NCBI RefSeq assembly: GCF_003628145.1
Contig: NZ_RBZV01000015.1
Span: 1-64,000, forward strand
Source: Trinickia fusca
GTDB lineage: Bacteria > Pseudomonadota > Gammaproteobacteria > Burkholderiales > Burkholderiaceae
Direction of reading: 5' to 3'
DNA: 64,000 nt
Shown: positions 8,507-17,234 of the stretch, piece by piece
Layout: every line of letters starts with the position of its first letter
How positions within the stretch are numbered: position 1 is the first letter of the stretch
Notes under the pieces: generated by a model
Told to the model about the DNA's origin: nothing
The model's database searches: none
What the model saw: only the letters and a program-made list of their open reading frames with translations
Position numbers and translations under genes: made by a program

Positions 8507-8881
8507 TCAATGCAGCGTGCGCGGCATTTGCAACGTGAACTCGGGCACCGGTGCCTCGAAACGCTCGCCGTCTTCCGCCACGCAGAAATACTCCCCGCGC
8601 ATCGTCCCGACCGGCGTCGCGATCACGGCCCAACTCGTGTATTCGAATTGCTCGCCCGGCTGCAGCAGCGGCTGATGGCCGACGACACCTAGCCCTTTGA
8701 CTTCCTGCACGTGATCATCGCTGTCGGTGATGATCCAATGACGCGCGATCAGTTGGGCCGGCACCTGGCCGGTATTGCGGATCGTCAACGTATAGGCGAA
8801 CGCGTATTGACGGCGCTCCGGGTCAGACTGATCGGGCAAGTAACGCGTCTGCGCCGACACGCTGAATTGATACTGATTCAT
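8507..8881 (-). CDS. apaG: ApaG domain protein
   Basis: Protein of 124 residues covering one complete ApaG domain, an immunoglobulin-like beta sandwich. Family signatures are the segment YTLTIRNTGQVPAQLIARHW and the GVVGHQPLLQPGEQFEYTS stretch with its conserved Gly-Pro-rich turn. E. coli ApaG has been linked to cobalt and magnesium tolerance, but its molecular role is unsettled. It is divergent from rpe across about 200 bases. Confidence 0.9.
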   Translation of the reverse strand: MNQYQFSVSAQTRYLPDQSDPERRQYAFAYTLTIRNTGQVPAQLIARHWIITDSDDHVQEVKGLGVVGHQPLLQPGEQFEYTSWAVIATPVGTMRGEYFCVAEDGERFEAPVPEFTLQMPRTLH

Positions 8882-9087
8882 CGTGATTCCGTTCTGGTAA
8901 GCCTGTCATGGCCGCCCGCCTCGCTGGACGCGGGCGGGCGCATGCCGTTCGGTTTGGCATTCTGCGGGATGCGGCCCCCGCCCGCAACCGCACGGTGTGC
9001 CGCAGACCACGCAGCGAGGCACGCAGCATAAGACGGTAAAATGACGTTTTTTCCGCCCGCCGCCAGCTTGCTGGCCATGTCCGCGCC

Positions 9088-9774
9088 ATGACGCAATTCC
9101 GTATCGCCCCCAGTATCCTGTCCGCCGACTTCGCCCGCCTTGGCGAAGAGGTCCGCAACGTAGTCGCTGCCGGCGCCGACTGGATTCACTTCGACGTGAT
9201 GGACAACCATTACGTGCCGAACCTTACGATTGGCCCGCTCGTCTGCGAAGCGATCCGGCCGCACGTGCAAGTGCCGATCGACGTGCATCTGATGGTACGT
9301 CCGGTCGACCGCATCGTGCCGGATTTCGCCAAGGCCGGCGCGAACCTGATCAGTTTTCACCCCGAAGCGTCGGACCACATCGACCGTACGCTGACGCTGA
9401 TCCGCGATCACGGCTGCAAAGCCGGCCTCGTGTTCAATCCCGCCACGCCGCTCAGCTACCTCGATCACGTGATGGACCGCGTCGATCTCGTGCTGATCAT
9501 GTCGGTGAACCCGGGCTTCGGCGGCCAGTCGTTCATCCCCGAAGCGCTCAACAAGCTGCGCGATGCGCGCGCACGCATCGATGCGTATCGCGACAAGACG
9601 GGCCGCGAGATCGCGCTCCAAGTCGATGGCGGCGTGAAGGTCGACAACATCGCGCAGATCGCGGCTGCCGGCGCCGATACGTTCGTCGCGGGCTCGGCGA
9701 TCTTCGGCAAGCCTGACTATCGCAGCGTCATCGACGAAATGCGCCGCGAGCTCGCGTCGGTCGCGCGCGCGTAA
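9088..9774 (+). CDS. rpe: Ribulose-phosphate 3-epimerase
   Basis: TIM-barrel enzyme of 228 residues that interconverts D-ribulose 5-phosphate and D-xylulose 5-phosphate in the pentose phosphate and Calvin cycles. Visible family segments are [30 protein letters not shown] and [15 protein letters not shown]-like text ([11 protein letters not shown]), with the catalytic Asp in QVDGGVK. The gap to gph is only four bases, so rpe and gph are co-transcribed. Gph removes 2-phosphoglycolate, and this pairing is common in Proteobacteria. Confidence 0.95.
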   Translation: MTQFRIAPSILSADFARLGEEVRNVVAAGADWIHFDVMDNHYVPNLTIGPLVCEAIRPHVQVPIDVHLMVRPVDRIVPDFAKAGANLISFHPEASDHIDRTLTLIRDHGCKAGLVFNPATPLSYLDHVMDRVDLVLIMSVNPGFGGQSFIPEALNKLRDARARIDAYRDKTGREIALQVDGGVKVDNIAQIAAAGADTFVAGSAIFGKPDYRSVIDEMRRELASVARA

Positions 9775-9778
9775 CGCC

Positions 9779-10531
9779 ATGACGGCCGCCCCCCACGTAT
9801 TCGAGGCGCCGCGCTTCGCGCAATTTCGCTTGAAAGCCGCCGTCATCGACCTCGACGGTACGATGGTCGACACGGCCGACGACTTCACGGCAAGCATCAA
9901 CGGCATGCTTGCGCGACTGGGCGAGCGGCCGGCGACACGCGACGAGGTGATCGGCTATGTCGGCAAGGGCTCGGAGCATCTCGTGCGCAGCGTGCTCGCC
10001 GCGCGTTTCTCTTCCGACGAAGCGCAAGCGCACTACGACGAAGCGCTCGCCGCCTACCAAGCCGAATACGCCAGCATCAACGGCCGTCATACGCAGCTCT
10101 ATCCCGACGTCGAACCGGGCCTTGCGGCCCTGCGCGACGCGGGTCTCGGGCTCGCGTGCGTCACGAACAAGCCGCATCGCTTCGCTTGTGCGCTACTTGA
10201 ACAGTACGGGCTCGCCCGTTACTTCGCGCTCGTACTCGGTGGCGACAGCCTGCCGCGCAAGAAGCCCGATCCCCAGCCGATGCTGGCCGCCTGCGCTGCG
10301 CTCGGTGTCGCGCCGCATGAGGCCGTGGCAATCGGCGACTCGGAGAACGACGCGCTGGCCGGGCGCGCGGCCGGCATGGCGACGCTGACCGTGCCATATG
10401 GGTACAACCATGGCAAAGCTATACAAACGATAAATTCGGATGGTATAGTCGGCACGTTGCTCGCAGCCGCCACGTGCATTACACGGCATCATGCGAGTCT
10501 CGAAGCAACATTCCAATCGCCGACTACTTAG
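9779..10531 (+). CDS. gph: Phosphoglycolate phosphatase
   Basis: HAD-superfamily hydrolase of 250 residues that dephosphorylates 2-phosphoglycolate. Motif I is VIDLDGTMVDT (about 21-31), motif II TNKPH, motif III the Lys in LPRKKPDPQP, and motif IV GDSENDALAG. It starts four bases after rpe. The last 20 or so residues extend past the usual end and run into the region just before the trp leader peptide, so the trp promoter may sit inside the 3' end of this gene. Confidence 0.92.
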   Translation: MTAAPHVFEAPRFAQFRLKAAVIDLDGTMVDTADDFTASINGMLARLGERPATRDEVIGYVGKGSEHLVRSVLAARFSSDEAQAHYDEALAAYQAEYASINGRHTQLYPDVEPGLAALRDAGLGLACVTNKPHRFACALLEQYGLARYFALVLGGDSLPRKKPDPQPMLAACAALGVAPHEAVAIGDSENDALAGRAAGMATLTVPYGYNHGKAIQTINSDGIVGTLLAAATCITRHHASLEATFQSPTT

Positions 10532-10539
10532 TCACCTTC

Positions 10540-10614
10540 ATGTTTCTGAACAAAAAACGGAGTCCGAGCAGTATCGACCGGGGAGCTTGGCCCTGGCGTC
10601 GCTCGTCGCGCTAA
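10540..10614 (+). CDS. trpL: Tryptophan operon leader peptide (TrpL-like, 24 residues)
   Basis: A 24-codon frame just before trpE translates to MFLNKKRSPSSIDRG followed by AWPWRRSSR and a stop. Two Trp codons at 10588-10590 and 10594-10596 are separated only by a Pro codon, which is very unlikely by chance in so short a frame. The stop falls at 10612-10614, in the 5' arm of the anti-terminator pairing, where ribosome stalling would be sensed. A terminator hairpin follows 14 bases later. I infer a classical Trp-responsive leader peptide. Confidence 0.75.
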   Translation: MFLNKKRSPSSIDRGAWPWRRSSR

Positions 10615-10631
10615 CCTCTCACGAGGTGCGC
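10608..10631 (+). promoter_or_regulatory. Predicted trp anti-terminator pairing
   Basis: GCGC (10608-10611) plus ACCTC (10614-10618) can pair with GAGGT (10623-10627) plus GCGC (10628-10631), with TA bulged and a 4-base loop. The 3' part shares 10628-10631 with the 5' arm of the terminator stem, so the two hairpins exclude each other. This is what an attenuator needs. The pairing is read by eye and not folded computationally. Confidence 0.6.
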
Positions 10632-10659
10632 TGGTACACCCTATCCAGCGCCGTTTTTT
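10628..10659 (+). terminator. trp attenuator terminator
   Basis: GCGCTGG (10628-10634) and CCAGCGC (10645-10651) form a 7-bp GC-rich stem around a 10-base loop, followed by CG and six T (10654-10659). It lies between the Trp-Pro-Trp leader peptide and trpE, about 170 bases before the trpE start. It is expected to stop transcription when tryptophan is plentiful. Confidence 0.8.
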
Positions 10660-10827
10660 GATTTCGCCGCGCATTCGCGCCACACTCGCCGCATCGACCG
10701 AACCGTCCACCGGATGACGTGACCATTGGGTCGCCCTCCGGGTTCGCGCTCATACGGCTTGCCGCACGCTTCGCTTCGCATTCGTCAGTCGATGGCCAAG
10801 CGCGCGACCACACGACAGGATCGGAAC
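10660..10827 (+). other. Untranslated leader between attenuator and trpE
   Basis: This 168-base stretch contains no convincing gene. The trpE frame is open through its second half from 10726, but that part has no ribosome site and no resemblance to the conserved trpE N-terminus. It is treated as 5' untranslated RNA. Confidence 0.5.
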
Positions 10828-12321
10828 ATGACCGAACTCGAATTCCAATCCCTCGCCAACGAGGGCTATAACCGCATTCCGTTGATCGCCGAAGCCCTGG
10901 CCGACCTCGAAACGCCGCTGTCCCTGTATCTGAAGCTCGCGCAGTCCGAGCGCAACGGCGCCAATTCGTTCCTGCTCGAGTCGGTCGTGGGCGGCGAGCG
11001 CTTCGGCCGCTATTCGTTCATCGGCCTGCCGGCGCGCACGCTCGTGCGCACCAAGGATGGCGTAACCGAAGTCGTGCGCGACGGGCAAGTCGTCGAGACG
11101 CACGAAGGTGATCCGTTCGATTTCATCGCGCAGTTCCAGGCGCGTTTCAAGGTCGCGCAGCGCGCCGGCCTGCCGCGCTTTTGCGGCGGTCTGGCCGGCT
11201 ACTTCGGCTACGACGCCGTGCGGTACATCGAGAAAAAGCTCGCCGACACGACGCCGCCCGACGACCTCGAACTGCCCGACATCCAGTTGATCCTGTCGGA
11301 AGAAGTCGCCGTCATCGACAATCTCGCCGGCAAGCTCTACCTGATCGTCTATGCCGATCCGGCGGTGCCCGAAGCGCACGCGCGCGCCAAGCAGCGACTG
11401 CGTGAACTGCGTCAGCGGTTGCGCACGACGGTGCAGCCGCCCGTGACCTCGCCGAGCGTGCGTACCGAGATCTATCGCGAATTCGCGCGCGACGACTATC
11501 TGAACGCGGTGCGCCGCGCAAAGGAATACATCGCAGCAGGCGAGTTCATGCAGATCCAGGTCGGTCAGCGTTTGATCAAACCGTATCGCGACAACCCGCT
11601 GTCGCTGTATCGGGCGCTGCGTTCGCTGAACCCGTCGCCGTACATGTACTACTACAACTTCGGCGAATTCCAGGTGGTCGGCGCGTCGCCTGAAATTCTC
11701 GTGCGCCAGGAAAAGCGCGGCGAGGATCGCATGGTGACGATCCGTCCGCTCGCCGGCACGCGTCCGCGCGGCAATACGCCCGAGCGCGACGCCGAACTGG
11801 CGACCGAGCTGCTGAACGATCCGAAGGAAATCGCCGAGCACGTGATGCTGATCGACCTCGCGCGCAACGATGTGGGCCGTATCGCGCAAACGGGCACGGT
11901 CGTCGTGACCGACAAGATGGTCATCGAAAAGTACTCGCACGTGCAGCACATCGTGAGCTCGGTCGAAGGCAAGCTCAAACCCGACATGACGAACTTCGAC
12001 GTGCTGCGCGCCACCTTCCCGGCCGGCACGCTCTCGGGTGCGCCGAAGGTGCGCGCAATGGAAATCATCGACGAACTCGAGCCCGTCAAACGCGGTCTTT
12101 ACGGCGGTGCCGTCGGGTACCTGTCGTTCACGGGCGAGATGGATCTGGCCATCGCGATCCGCACGGGACTCATTCATAACGGCAATCTGTATGTGCAGGC
12201 AGCGGCGGGCGTGGTCGCCGACTCGGTCCCCGAAGCCGAATGGCAGGAGACCGAAAACAAGGCGCGCGCGGTGCTGCGCGCGGCCGAGCAGGTGCAAGAC
12301 GGCCTCGACAGCGACTTCTGA
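10828..12321 (+). CDS. trpE: Anthranilate synthase component I
   Basis: Chorismate-using enzyme of 497 residues that, with TrpG, makes anthranilate in the first committed step of tryptophan synthesis. The N-terminal SFLLESVVGGERFGRYSF includes the LLES segment known to form the tryptophan feedback site. The catalytic domain shows QIQVGQRLIKPYR, the SPEILVR segment, TIRPLAGTRPRG, DLARNDVGRIA and FPAGTLSGAPKVRAMEII. The ATG at 10828 is chosen because family similarity begins there. TrpG starts 15 bases after the stop. Regulation should combine feedback inhibition with the attenuator upstream. Confidence 0.95.
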   Translation: MTELEFQSLANEGYNRIPLIAEALADLETPLSLYLKLAQSERNGANSFLLESVVGGERFGRYSFIGLPARTLVRTKDGVTEVVRDGQVVETHEGDPFDFIAQFQARFKVAQRAGLPRFCGGLAGYFGYDAVRYIEKKLADTTPPDDLELPDIQLILSEEVAVIDNLAGKLYLIVYADPAVPEAHARAKQRLRELRQRLRTTVQPPVTSPSVRTEIYREFARDDYLNAVRRAKEYIAAGEFMQIQVGQRLIKPYRDNPLSLYRALRSLNPSPYMYYYNFGEFQVVGASPEILVRQEKRGEDRMVTIRPLAGTRPRGNTPERDAELATELLNDPKEIAEHVMLIDLARNDVGRIAQTGTVVVTDKMVIEKYSHVQHIVSSVEGKLKPDMTNFDVLRATFPAGTLSGAPKVRAMEIIDELEPVKRGLYGGAVGYLSFTGEMDLAIAIRTGLIHNGNLYVQAAAGVVADSVPEAEWQETENKARAVLRAAEQVQDGLDSDF

Positions 12322-12336
12322 CCGGAGGATACGACC

Positions 12337-12933
12337 ATGTTGCTGATGATCGACAACTACGATTCGTTCACTTACAACCTCGTTCAGTACTTCGGCGAAC
12401 TCGGCGAAGACGTGCGCACCTATCGCAACGACGAGATCACGATCGAGCAAATCGCGGCGCTGAACCCCGCGCGCATCTGCCTCTCGCCGGGCCCGAGCAA
12501 CCCGCAGCATGCCGGCATCACGCTCGACGTGCTGCGCCACTTCGCGGGCAAGACGCCGATTCTGGGCGTATGCCTCGGCCATCAGGCGATCGGCGAAGCG
12601 TTCGGCGGACGCACGGTGCGTGCCAAGACGATCATGCACGGCAAGGTGAGCCAGATCGAAACGGACTGCAAAGGCGTATTCGCCGATCTGCCCAAGCATT
12701 TCAACGTGACGCGCTATCACTCGCTCGCGATCGAGCGCGATACGCTGCCCGATTGTCTCGAGATCTCCGCCTGGACCGAGGACGGCGAGATCATGGGCGT
12801 ACGCCACAAGGAATTGCTCGTCGAGGGCGTCCAGTTCCATCCTGAATCGATCCTCTCGGAGTATGGCCACGCGCTGCTCGACAACTTCATCAAAGAAGCT
12901 GAGACGACCGCCGGCGCGCAGCGTCGCGTCTGA
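12337..12933 (+). CDS. trpG: Anthranilate synthase component II (glutamine amidotransferase)
   Basis: Class I glutamine amidotransferase of 198 residues that supplies ammonia to TrpE. It has the oxyanion segment [12 protein letters not shown], the nucleophile Cys in [11 protein letters not shown], and the His-Glu pair in [16 protein letters not shown] precedes the ATG. It lies between trpE and trpD. The same protein may serve p-aminobenzoate synthase, as is known in some bacteria, but nothing here tests that. Confidence 0.94.
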   Translation: MLLMIDNYDSFTYNLVQYFGELGEDVRTYRNDEITIEQIAALNPARICLSPGPSNPQHAGITLDVLRHFAGKTPILGVCLGHQAIGEAFGGRTVRAKTIMHGKVSQIETDCKGVFADLPKHFNVTRYHSLAIERDTLPDCLEISAWTEDGEIMGVRHKELLVEGVQFHPESILSEYGHALLDNFIKEAETTAGAQRRV

Positions 12934-12986
12934 CGCGCTTCGCTGCCTCAGCCGAGATAACCGTGCAGCAAAAAAGGGACGAGATC

Positions 12987-14018
12987 ATGAGCATCACTCC
13001 GCAAGAAGCGCTGCAACGCACGATCGAGCATCGCGAGATCTTTCACGACGAAATGCTGCATCTGATGCGGCTCATCATGCGTGGCGACCTTTCGCCCGTG
13101 ATGACGGCAGCCATCATCACGGGTCTGCGCGTGAAGAAGGAGACGATCGGCGAGATCGCGGCCGCCGCAACGGTCATGCGTGAGTTCGCGAACCATGTCG
13201 AGGTCGAAGACGGCGATAACTTCGTCGACATCGTCGGCACGGGCGGCGACGGCTCCCATACGTTCAACATCTCGACCGCTTCGATGTTCGTCGCGGCCGC
13301 CGCAGGCGCGAAGGTCGCCAAGCACGGCAATCGCGGCGTGTCGAGCAAGTCGGGCAGCGCGGATGTGCTCGAGGCGCTTGGCGTGAACATCGACCTGCAG
13401 CCTGACCAAGTCGCGGCCTCGATTGCCGAGACGGGCATGGGCTTCATGTTCGCGCCCAACCATCATCCGGCGATGAAAAACGTCGCCGCAGTGCGTCGCG
13501 AACTCGGCGTGCGCACGATCTTCAACATCCTCGGTCCGCTCACGAATCCGGCCGGCGCGCCCAATCAGTTGATGGGCGTGTTCCACCCGGACCTCGTCGG
13601 CATTCAGGTGCGCGTCATGCAACGGCTCGGCGCCAAGCATGTGCTCGTCGTGTACGGCAAGGACGGCATGGATGAGGTGTCGCTCGGCGCGGCTACGCTC
13701 GTCGGCGAGCTGCGCGACGGCAAGGTGCACGAGTACGAGATCCATCCCGAAGACTTCGGCTTGCAGATGGTGTCGAACCGCTCGCTGAAGGTGAACGACG
13801 CGCTCGAATCGAAGAAGATGTTGCTCGAGGCGCTCGGCAATCAGCCCGGCGTCGCACGCGAGATCGTCACGCTCAACGCGGGCACGGCGCTTTACGCAGC
13901 CAATGTCGCCGCCTCGATCGCCGACGGCATCGCGCTCGCACGCGAAGCGATCGCGAGCGGGCGCGCACGCGAGAAAGTCGACGCGCTCGCGCGCTTCACC
14001 CAGCAATTCAAGCACTGA
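12987..14018 (+). CDS. trpD: Anthranilate phosphoribosyltransferase
   Basis: Enzyme of 343 residues that transfers phosphoribosyl from PRPP to anthranilate. The phosphate-binding [14 protein letters not shown] (about 80-93) and [21 protein letters not shown] are plain, and the anthranilate-side segment [20 protein letters not shown] is present. The frame is open from a GTG at 12963, but AGGGA at about 12973 positions the ATG at 12987. It lies 53 bases after trpG and 29 before trpC. Confidence 0.95.
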   Translation: MSITPQEALQRTIEHREIFHDEMLHLMRLIMRGDLSPVMTAAIITGLRVKKETIGEIAAAATVMREFANHVEVEDGDNFVDIVGTGGDGSHTFNISTASMFVAAAAGAKVAKHGNRGVSSKSGSADVLEALGVNIDLQPDQVAASIAETGMGFMFAPNHHPAMKNVAAVRRELGVRTIFNILGPLTNPAGAPNQLMGVFHPDLVGIQVRVMQRLGAKHVLVVYGKDGMDEVSLGAATLVGELRDGKVHEYEIHPEDFGLQMVSNRSLKVNDALESKKMLLEALGNQPGVAREIVTLNAGTALYAANVAASIADGIALAREAIASGRAREKVDALARFTQQFKH

Positions 14019-14047
14019 CCCGCATTCAGCAAAAGGCATCGATCACT

Positions 14048-14833
14048 ATGAGCGACATTCTGGAACGCATCCTTGCGGTCAAACGCGAAGAAGTCCGCGC
14101 AGCCCAATCGAGCGTGTCGCTCGACGCGTTGCGCCTCGAAGCGTCGGCGCGCGATCGGCGCGATTTTGTCGGCGCGCTGCGCGCCAAGCATGCGGCCGGC
14201 CAGCCTGCCGTCATCGCGGAAGTGAAGAAAGCGAGCCCCTCCAAGGGCGTGCTGCGCGAGCACTTCGTGCCGGCCGAGATCGCACGCTCGTACGCGCGCG
14301 GCGGTGCAGCGTGCCTGTCGGTGCTGACCGACGTGCAATTCTTCCAAGGCGGCACCGCTTACCTCGAGCAGGCCCGTGCCGCGTGCGATCTGCCCGTGCT
14401 GCGCAAGGACTTCATCGTCGATCCCTATCAGATCGTCGAGGCGCGCGCGATGGGCGCCGATGCGATCCTGCTGATCGCAGCCGCCCTGTCGACGCCGCAG
14501 ATGCAGGAATTCGAAGCGCTCGCGCATTCGCTGGGGCTTGCCGTGCTCGTCGAAGTGCATGACCGCGCCGAGCTCGACGAAGCGCTGACACTGCAGACGC
14601 CGCTGATCGGCATCAACAACCGCAACCTGCGCACGTTCGAGACCTCGCTGCAAACGACGCTCGGCATGCTCGATGCGATCCCGCAGGAGCGCATCGTCGT
14701 CACCGAATCGGGCATCCTCACGCGCGCCGACGTCGAGCACATGCGCGAACATGCCGTGCACACGTTTCTGGTCGGCGAGGCGTTCATGCGCGCCGACGAT
14801 CCGGGCACTGAGCTCGCCGCGATGTTCTTCTGA
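14048..14833 (+). CDS. trpC: Indole-3-glycerol phosphate synthase
   Basis: TIM-barrel enzyme of 261 residues that closes the indole ring from carboxyphenylamino-deoxyribulose phosphate. Diagnostic segments are [15 protein letters not shown] (catalytic Glu and Lys), [35 protein letters not shown] and [15 protein letters not shown]. This is the stand-alone TrpC; no TrpF is fused or adjacent. It is the last pathway gene of the trpEGDC run. Confidence 0.95.
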   Translation: MSDILERILAVKREEVRAAQSSVSLDALRLEASARDRRDFVGALRAKHAAGQPAVIAEVKKASPSKGVLREHFVPAEIARSYARGGAACLSVLTDVQFFQGGTAYLEQARAACDLPVLRKDFIVDPYQIVEARAMGADAILLIAAALSTPQMQEFEALAHSLGLAVLVEVHDRAELDEALTLQTPLIGINNRNLRTFETSLQTTLGMLDAIPQERIVVTESGILTRADVEHMREHAVHTFLVGEAFMRADDPGTELAAMFF

Positions 14834-14907
14834 CGCCGCGGGTTGCCGCCATGCAATCTGCGGCAGCCTCGGCGCCCTCCTTCAACGTTTCCCCGCATCA
14901 CGACCGC

Positions 14908-15534
14908 ATGGGCATCGAACGCGAAATCAAACTGGCACTGCCGTCCGAGCAGGCACACACGGCCATGCACTACTTCGTCGAGCACACCGGCGAGCAAGCG
15001 CTCGACGTGCCGCTTGCCAACATCTATTTCGACACGCCCTCGCTCGCGCTGACGCAAGCGAAAGTCGCGCTGCGCCTGCGCAAGGCGCCCGGCGGTTGGT
15101 TACAGACGGTAAAGCTGGCCGGCACGGCCGAAGGCGGGCTGCACAGCCGCCATGAATGGGAGACGCCCGTTGCGGGCGAAGCGCTCGAGCTCGACGTGCT
15201 GCTCGCCGCCTGCAGCGATGCGCAAGCGGCCGACGTGCTGCGTCGCGCGGCGCCGCAGTTGGTGGCGCTGTTCCGCACCGACTTCACGCGCAAGCTGTGG
15301 CGCTTTGCCTATCAAGGCGCCCGAGTCGAAGCGGCGATCGACATCGGCGAGGTGACGGCCGAAGTGGATGGCGTGCTGCGCCGCGCGCCGATCAGCGAGA
15401 TCGAACTGGAGCTCATGGACGGGGACGAGTCGGCCTTGCACGCGTTGGCCGCTGAATTGTCGGCATGCGTGCCGGGGCTGGCCCCCGACAACACGAACAA
15501 AGCGCAGCGCGGCTACCGCCTGCGCACGCAATGA
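14908..15534 (+). CDS. CYTH domain protein, probable inorganic triphosphatase
   Basis: CYTH (triphosphate tunnel) protein of 208 residues. The ExExK signature is present at the start ([11 protein letters not shown]) and acidic and basic tunnel residues recur along the strands ([29 protein letters not shown]). The fold is known to hydrolyse inorganic triphosphate in a metal-dependent way. The frame is open from an ATG at 14851, but those 19 residues have no family likeness and no better ribosome site. No CHAD domain follows. The stop overlaps the ung start by four bases. Confidence 0.8.
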   Translation: MGIEREIKLALPSEQAHTAMHYFVEHTGEQALDVPLANIYFDTPSLALTQAKVALRLRKAPGGWLQTVKLAGTAEGGLHSRHEWETPVAGEALELDVLLAACSDAQAADVLRRAAPQLVALFRTDFTRKLWRFAYQGARVEAAIDIGEVTAEVDGVLRRAPISEIELELMDGDESALHALAAELSACVPGLAPDNTNKAQRGYRLRTQ

Positions 15535-16310
15535 CGATGGCGCGCCCTCGCCAATCGGCTGCTAGCCAGGCGTCGCTGTTCGACGCGCCGCTCGCCGATG
15601 CGCCGCTCGTCGAATCGCTCGACGCGCAATTCGATGCGTTGCCGCCCGCGTGGCGCGAGCATCTGCGTCCGTTCATCGACAGCGACACGTATGTGCCACT
15701 GTGCCGCTTCGTGGACGGTGAGCGCGCGACCGGCAAGACGATCTATCCGGCCGACGTGTTTCGCGCGCTGCGCCTGACCAGCCCCGACGACGTGAAAGTC
15801 GTCATCGTCGGACAGGACCCTTACCATGGCGAGGACCGTGGTCATCCACAAGCGCACGGCCTGGCATTTTCGGTGCCGCCGGCGGTGCGGCCGCCGCCCT
15901 CGCTGCGCAACATCTTCAAGGAAATCGCCGCAGACCTCGGCCATGCACTGCCGCGCCACGGCTGTCTCGATGCCTGGGCAAAACAAGGCGTGCTACTGCT
16001 GAACACCGTGCTGACCGTGGAGCGCGGCAAGGCGGCCAGCCACGCCAAGCAAGGCTGGGAGCGCTGCACCGACACGCTGATTCACGAGCTCGCGCATCGG
16101 CACGAGCATCTGGTCTTCATGCTGTGGGGCTCGCACGCGCAGGCCAAGCGCACGCTGCTCGACGCGCGGCCGCACTGCGTGCTCGAGGCGCCGCATCCGT
16201 CGCCGCTGTCGGCGCATCGCGGCTTTCTCGGCTGCCGCCACTTCACGCTCGCCAACGAGTACCTCGTCGAGAACGGGCGTACGCCGATCGATTGGCGTCT
16301 GCCCGATTGA
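15531..16310 (+). CDS. ung: Uracil-DNA glycosylase
   Basis: Family 1 UDG of 259 residues that removes uracil from DNA for base-excision repair. The water-activating motif VGQDPYHG has its Asp at residue 96. The uracil pocket segment [17 protein letters not shown], and the Leu-loop [14 protein letters not shown] are all present. The ATG overlaps the CYTH stop in ATGA. A longer frame from 15465 only duplicates CYTH coding sequence. The N-terminal 30 residues are Ala/Gln-rich and probably disordered. Confidence 0.95.
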   Translation: MTMARPRQSAASQASLFDAPLADAPLVESLDAQFDALPPAWREHLRPFIDSDTYVPLCRFVDGERATGKTIYPADVFRALRLTSPDDVKVVIVGQDPYHGEDRGHPQAHGLAFSVPPAVRPPPSLRNIFKEIAADLGHALPRHGCLDAWAKQGVLLLNTVLTVERGKAASHAKQGWERCTDTLIHELAHRHEHLVFMLWGSHAQAKRTLLDARPHCVLEAPHPSPLSAHRGFLGCRHFTLANEYLVENGRTPIDWRLPD

Positions 16311-16339
16311 CACCGGCGAGCTCGAGCTCAAATAAAAAA

Positions 16340-16364
16340 ACACACGAGGCGATGCCTCGTGTGT
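16340..16364 (-). terminator. Rho-independent terminator of azoR
   Basis: ACACACGAGGC and GCCTCGTGTGT form a perfect 11-bp stem around a GAT loop. On the minus strand the stem is followed by seven T, A, then three T. It therefore ends the leftward azoR transcript, 41 bases after its stop codon. The plus side has no clear T-run for ung. Confidence 0.85.
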
Positions 16365-16404
16365 TCCTCTCAGACTACCTACGACGTGACCGCCTGGGAT
16401 AGCG

Positions 16405-17001
16405 TCAGGCGGCCGCGATCGCTTCGCGCGCGTTCGCCATGCCGGCGCTCGCCGCGTCCGGGCCCATGTTCAGGCCTTCCGCGAAAATGAAGTTCACGTC
16501 GGTGATGCCGATGAAGGCGAGGAACGTCTTCAGGAACGGCGTCTGGGTGTCGTTCGGCGTGCCGGCATGCTTGCCCCCGCGCGCCGAGACCACGAAGGCC
16601 TTCTTGCCCTTCACGAGCCCTTCGGGGCCGTTCGCCGTGTAGCGGAACGTGACGCCGGCGCGGGCGACCCAGTCGAAGTACGCCTTCAGCTGCGACGACA
16701 CACCAAAGTTGTACATCGGTGCGCCGATCACGATCATGTCGGCGGCTTGCAACTCGGCGATCAGCGCGTCGCTGCGCGCGGCGATCGCGGCCTGCTCGGG
16801 CGTCCGATCGTCGGCCGGCGTGAAGAACGCGCCGAGCACGGATTCGTCGAGATGCGGCAGCGGATCGGCGAGCAGGTCGCGCACCACGACCTTGGCACCC
16901 GGGTTCGCTTGTTGCAGCTTCGTGGTCAGTTCGTTGGAAAGCAGCGTCGAGTTTGCACCTTGCGAACGTGCTGCCGAGTTCAGTTGAAGGATCGTCGTCA
17001 T
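16405..17001 (-). CDS. azoR: FMN-dependent NADH-azoreductase
   Basis: Flavodoxin-like quinone/azo reductase of 198 residues that uses FMN and NADH. The FMN phosphate loop is near the N-terminus ([17 protein letters not shown]), and the isoalloxazine segment is [19 protein letters not shown]. The ATG at MTTILQLN is taken; the longer frame to 17103 adds unrelated residues. It stands alone between ung and the M61 peptidase, with its own terminator. The physiological substrate is probably quinones; azo dyes are the assay substrate. Confidence 0.9.
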   Translation of the reverse strand: MTTILQLNSAARSQGANSTLLSNELTTKLQQANPGAKVVVRDLLADPLPHLDESVLGAFFTPADDRTPEQAAIAARSDALIAELQAADMIVIGAPMYNFGVSSQLKAYFDWVARAGVTFRYTANGPEGLVKGKKAFVVSARGGKHAGTPNDTQTPFLKTFLAFIGITDVNFIFAEGLNMGPDAASAGMANAREAIAAA

Positions 17002-17159
17002 GTCTGGCTCCAGGTCAGGTAGCGCATCGGTTGCGCGAGTGAAGCCATTGTCTGGTTTCGGACCTACGGGAAAAAGTAGGCTGCCGACGACGGATTGTTG
17101 CAAAGATAGAACAATGGGCGACTTGAAACGTCCGATCGTTGCCCCAGTGAACCGAAAGG

Positions 17160-17185
17160 GGCACGCCGCCGGGCGGCAGCGTGCC
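17160..17185 (-). terminator. Possible terminator of the M61 peptidase gene
   Basis: GGCACGC and GCGTGCC form a 7-bp stem with a further CGCC/GGCG pairing inside the loop. It lies about 50 bases past the M61 stop on the minus strand, where CCTTT follows. The T-run is weak. Confidence 0.4.
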
Positions 17186-17234
17186 GTGATGGATTCCGCC
17201 GCTCGCCCGGCTGGCGGACGAGGGCTGACCTCGA

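Noticed and set aside
10726-10827. Longer TrpE start at 10726
   Set aside because: It would add 34 residues with no family likeness and no ribosome site; similarity begins at the ATG at 10828.
10750-12870. Long minus-strand frame (706 codons) over trpE and trpG
   Set aside because: Shadow of strongly recognised trp genes; composition and lack of any family motif argue against it.
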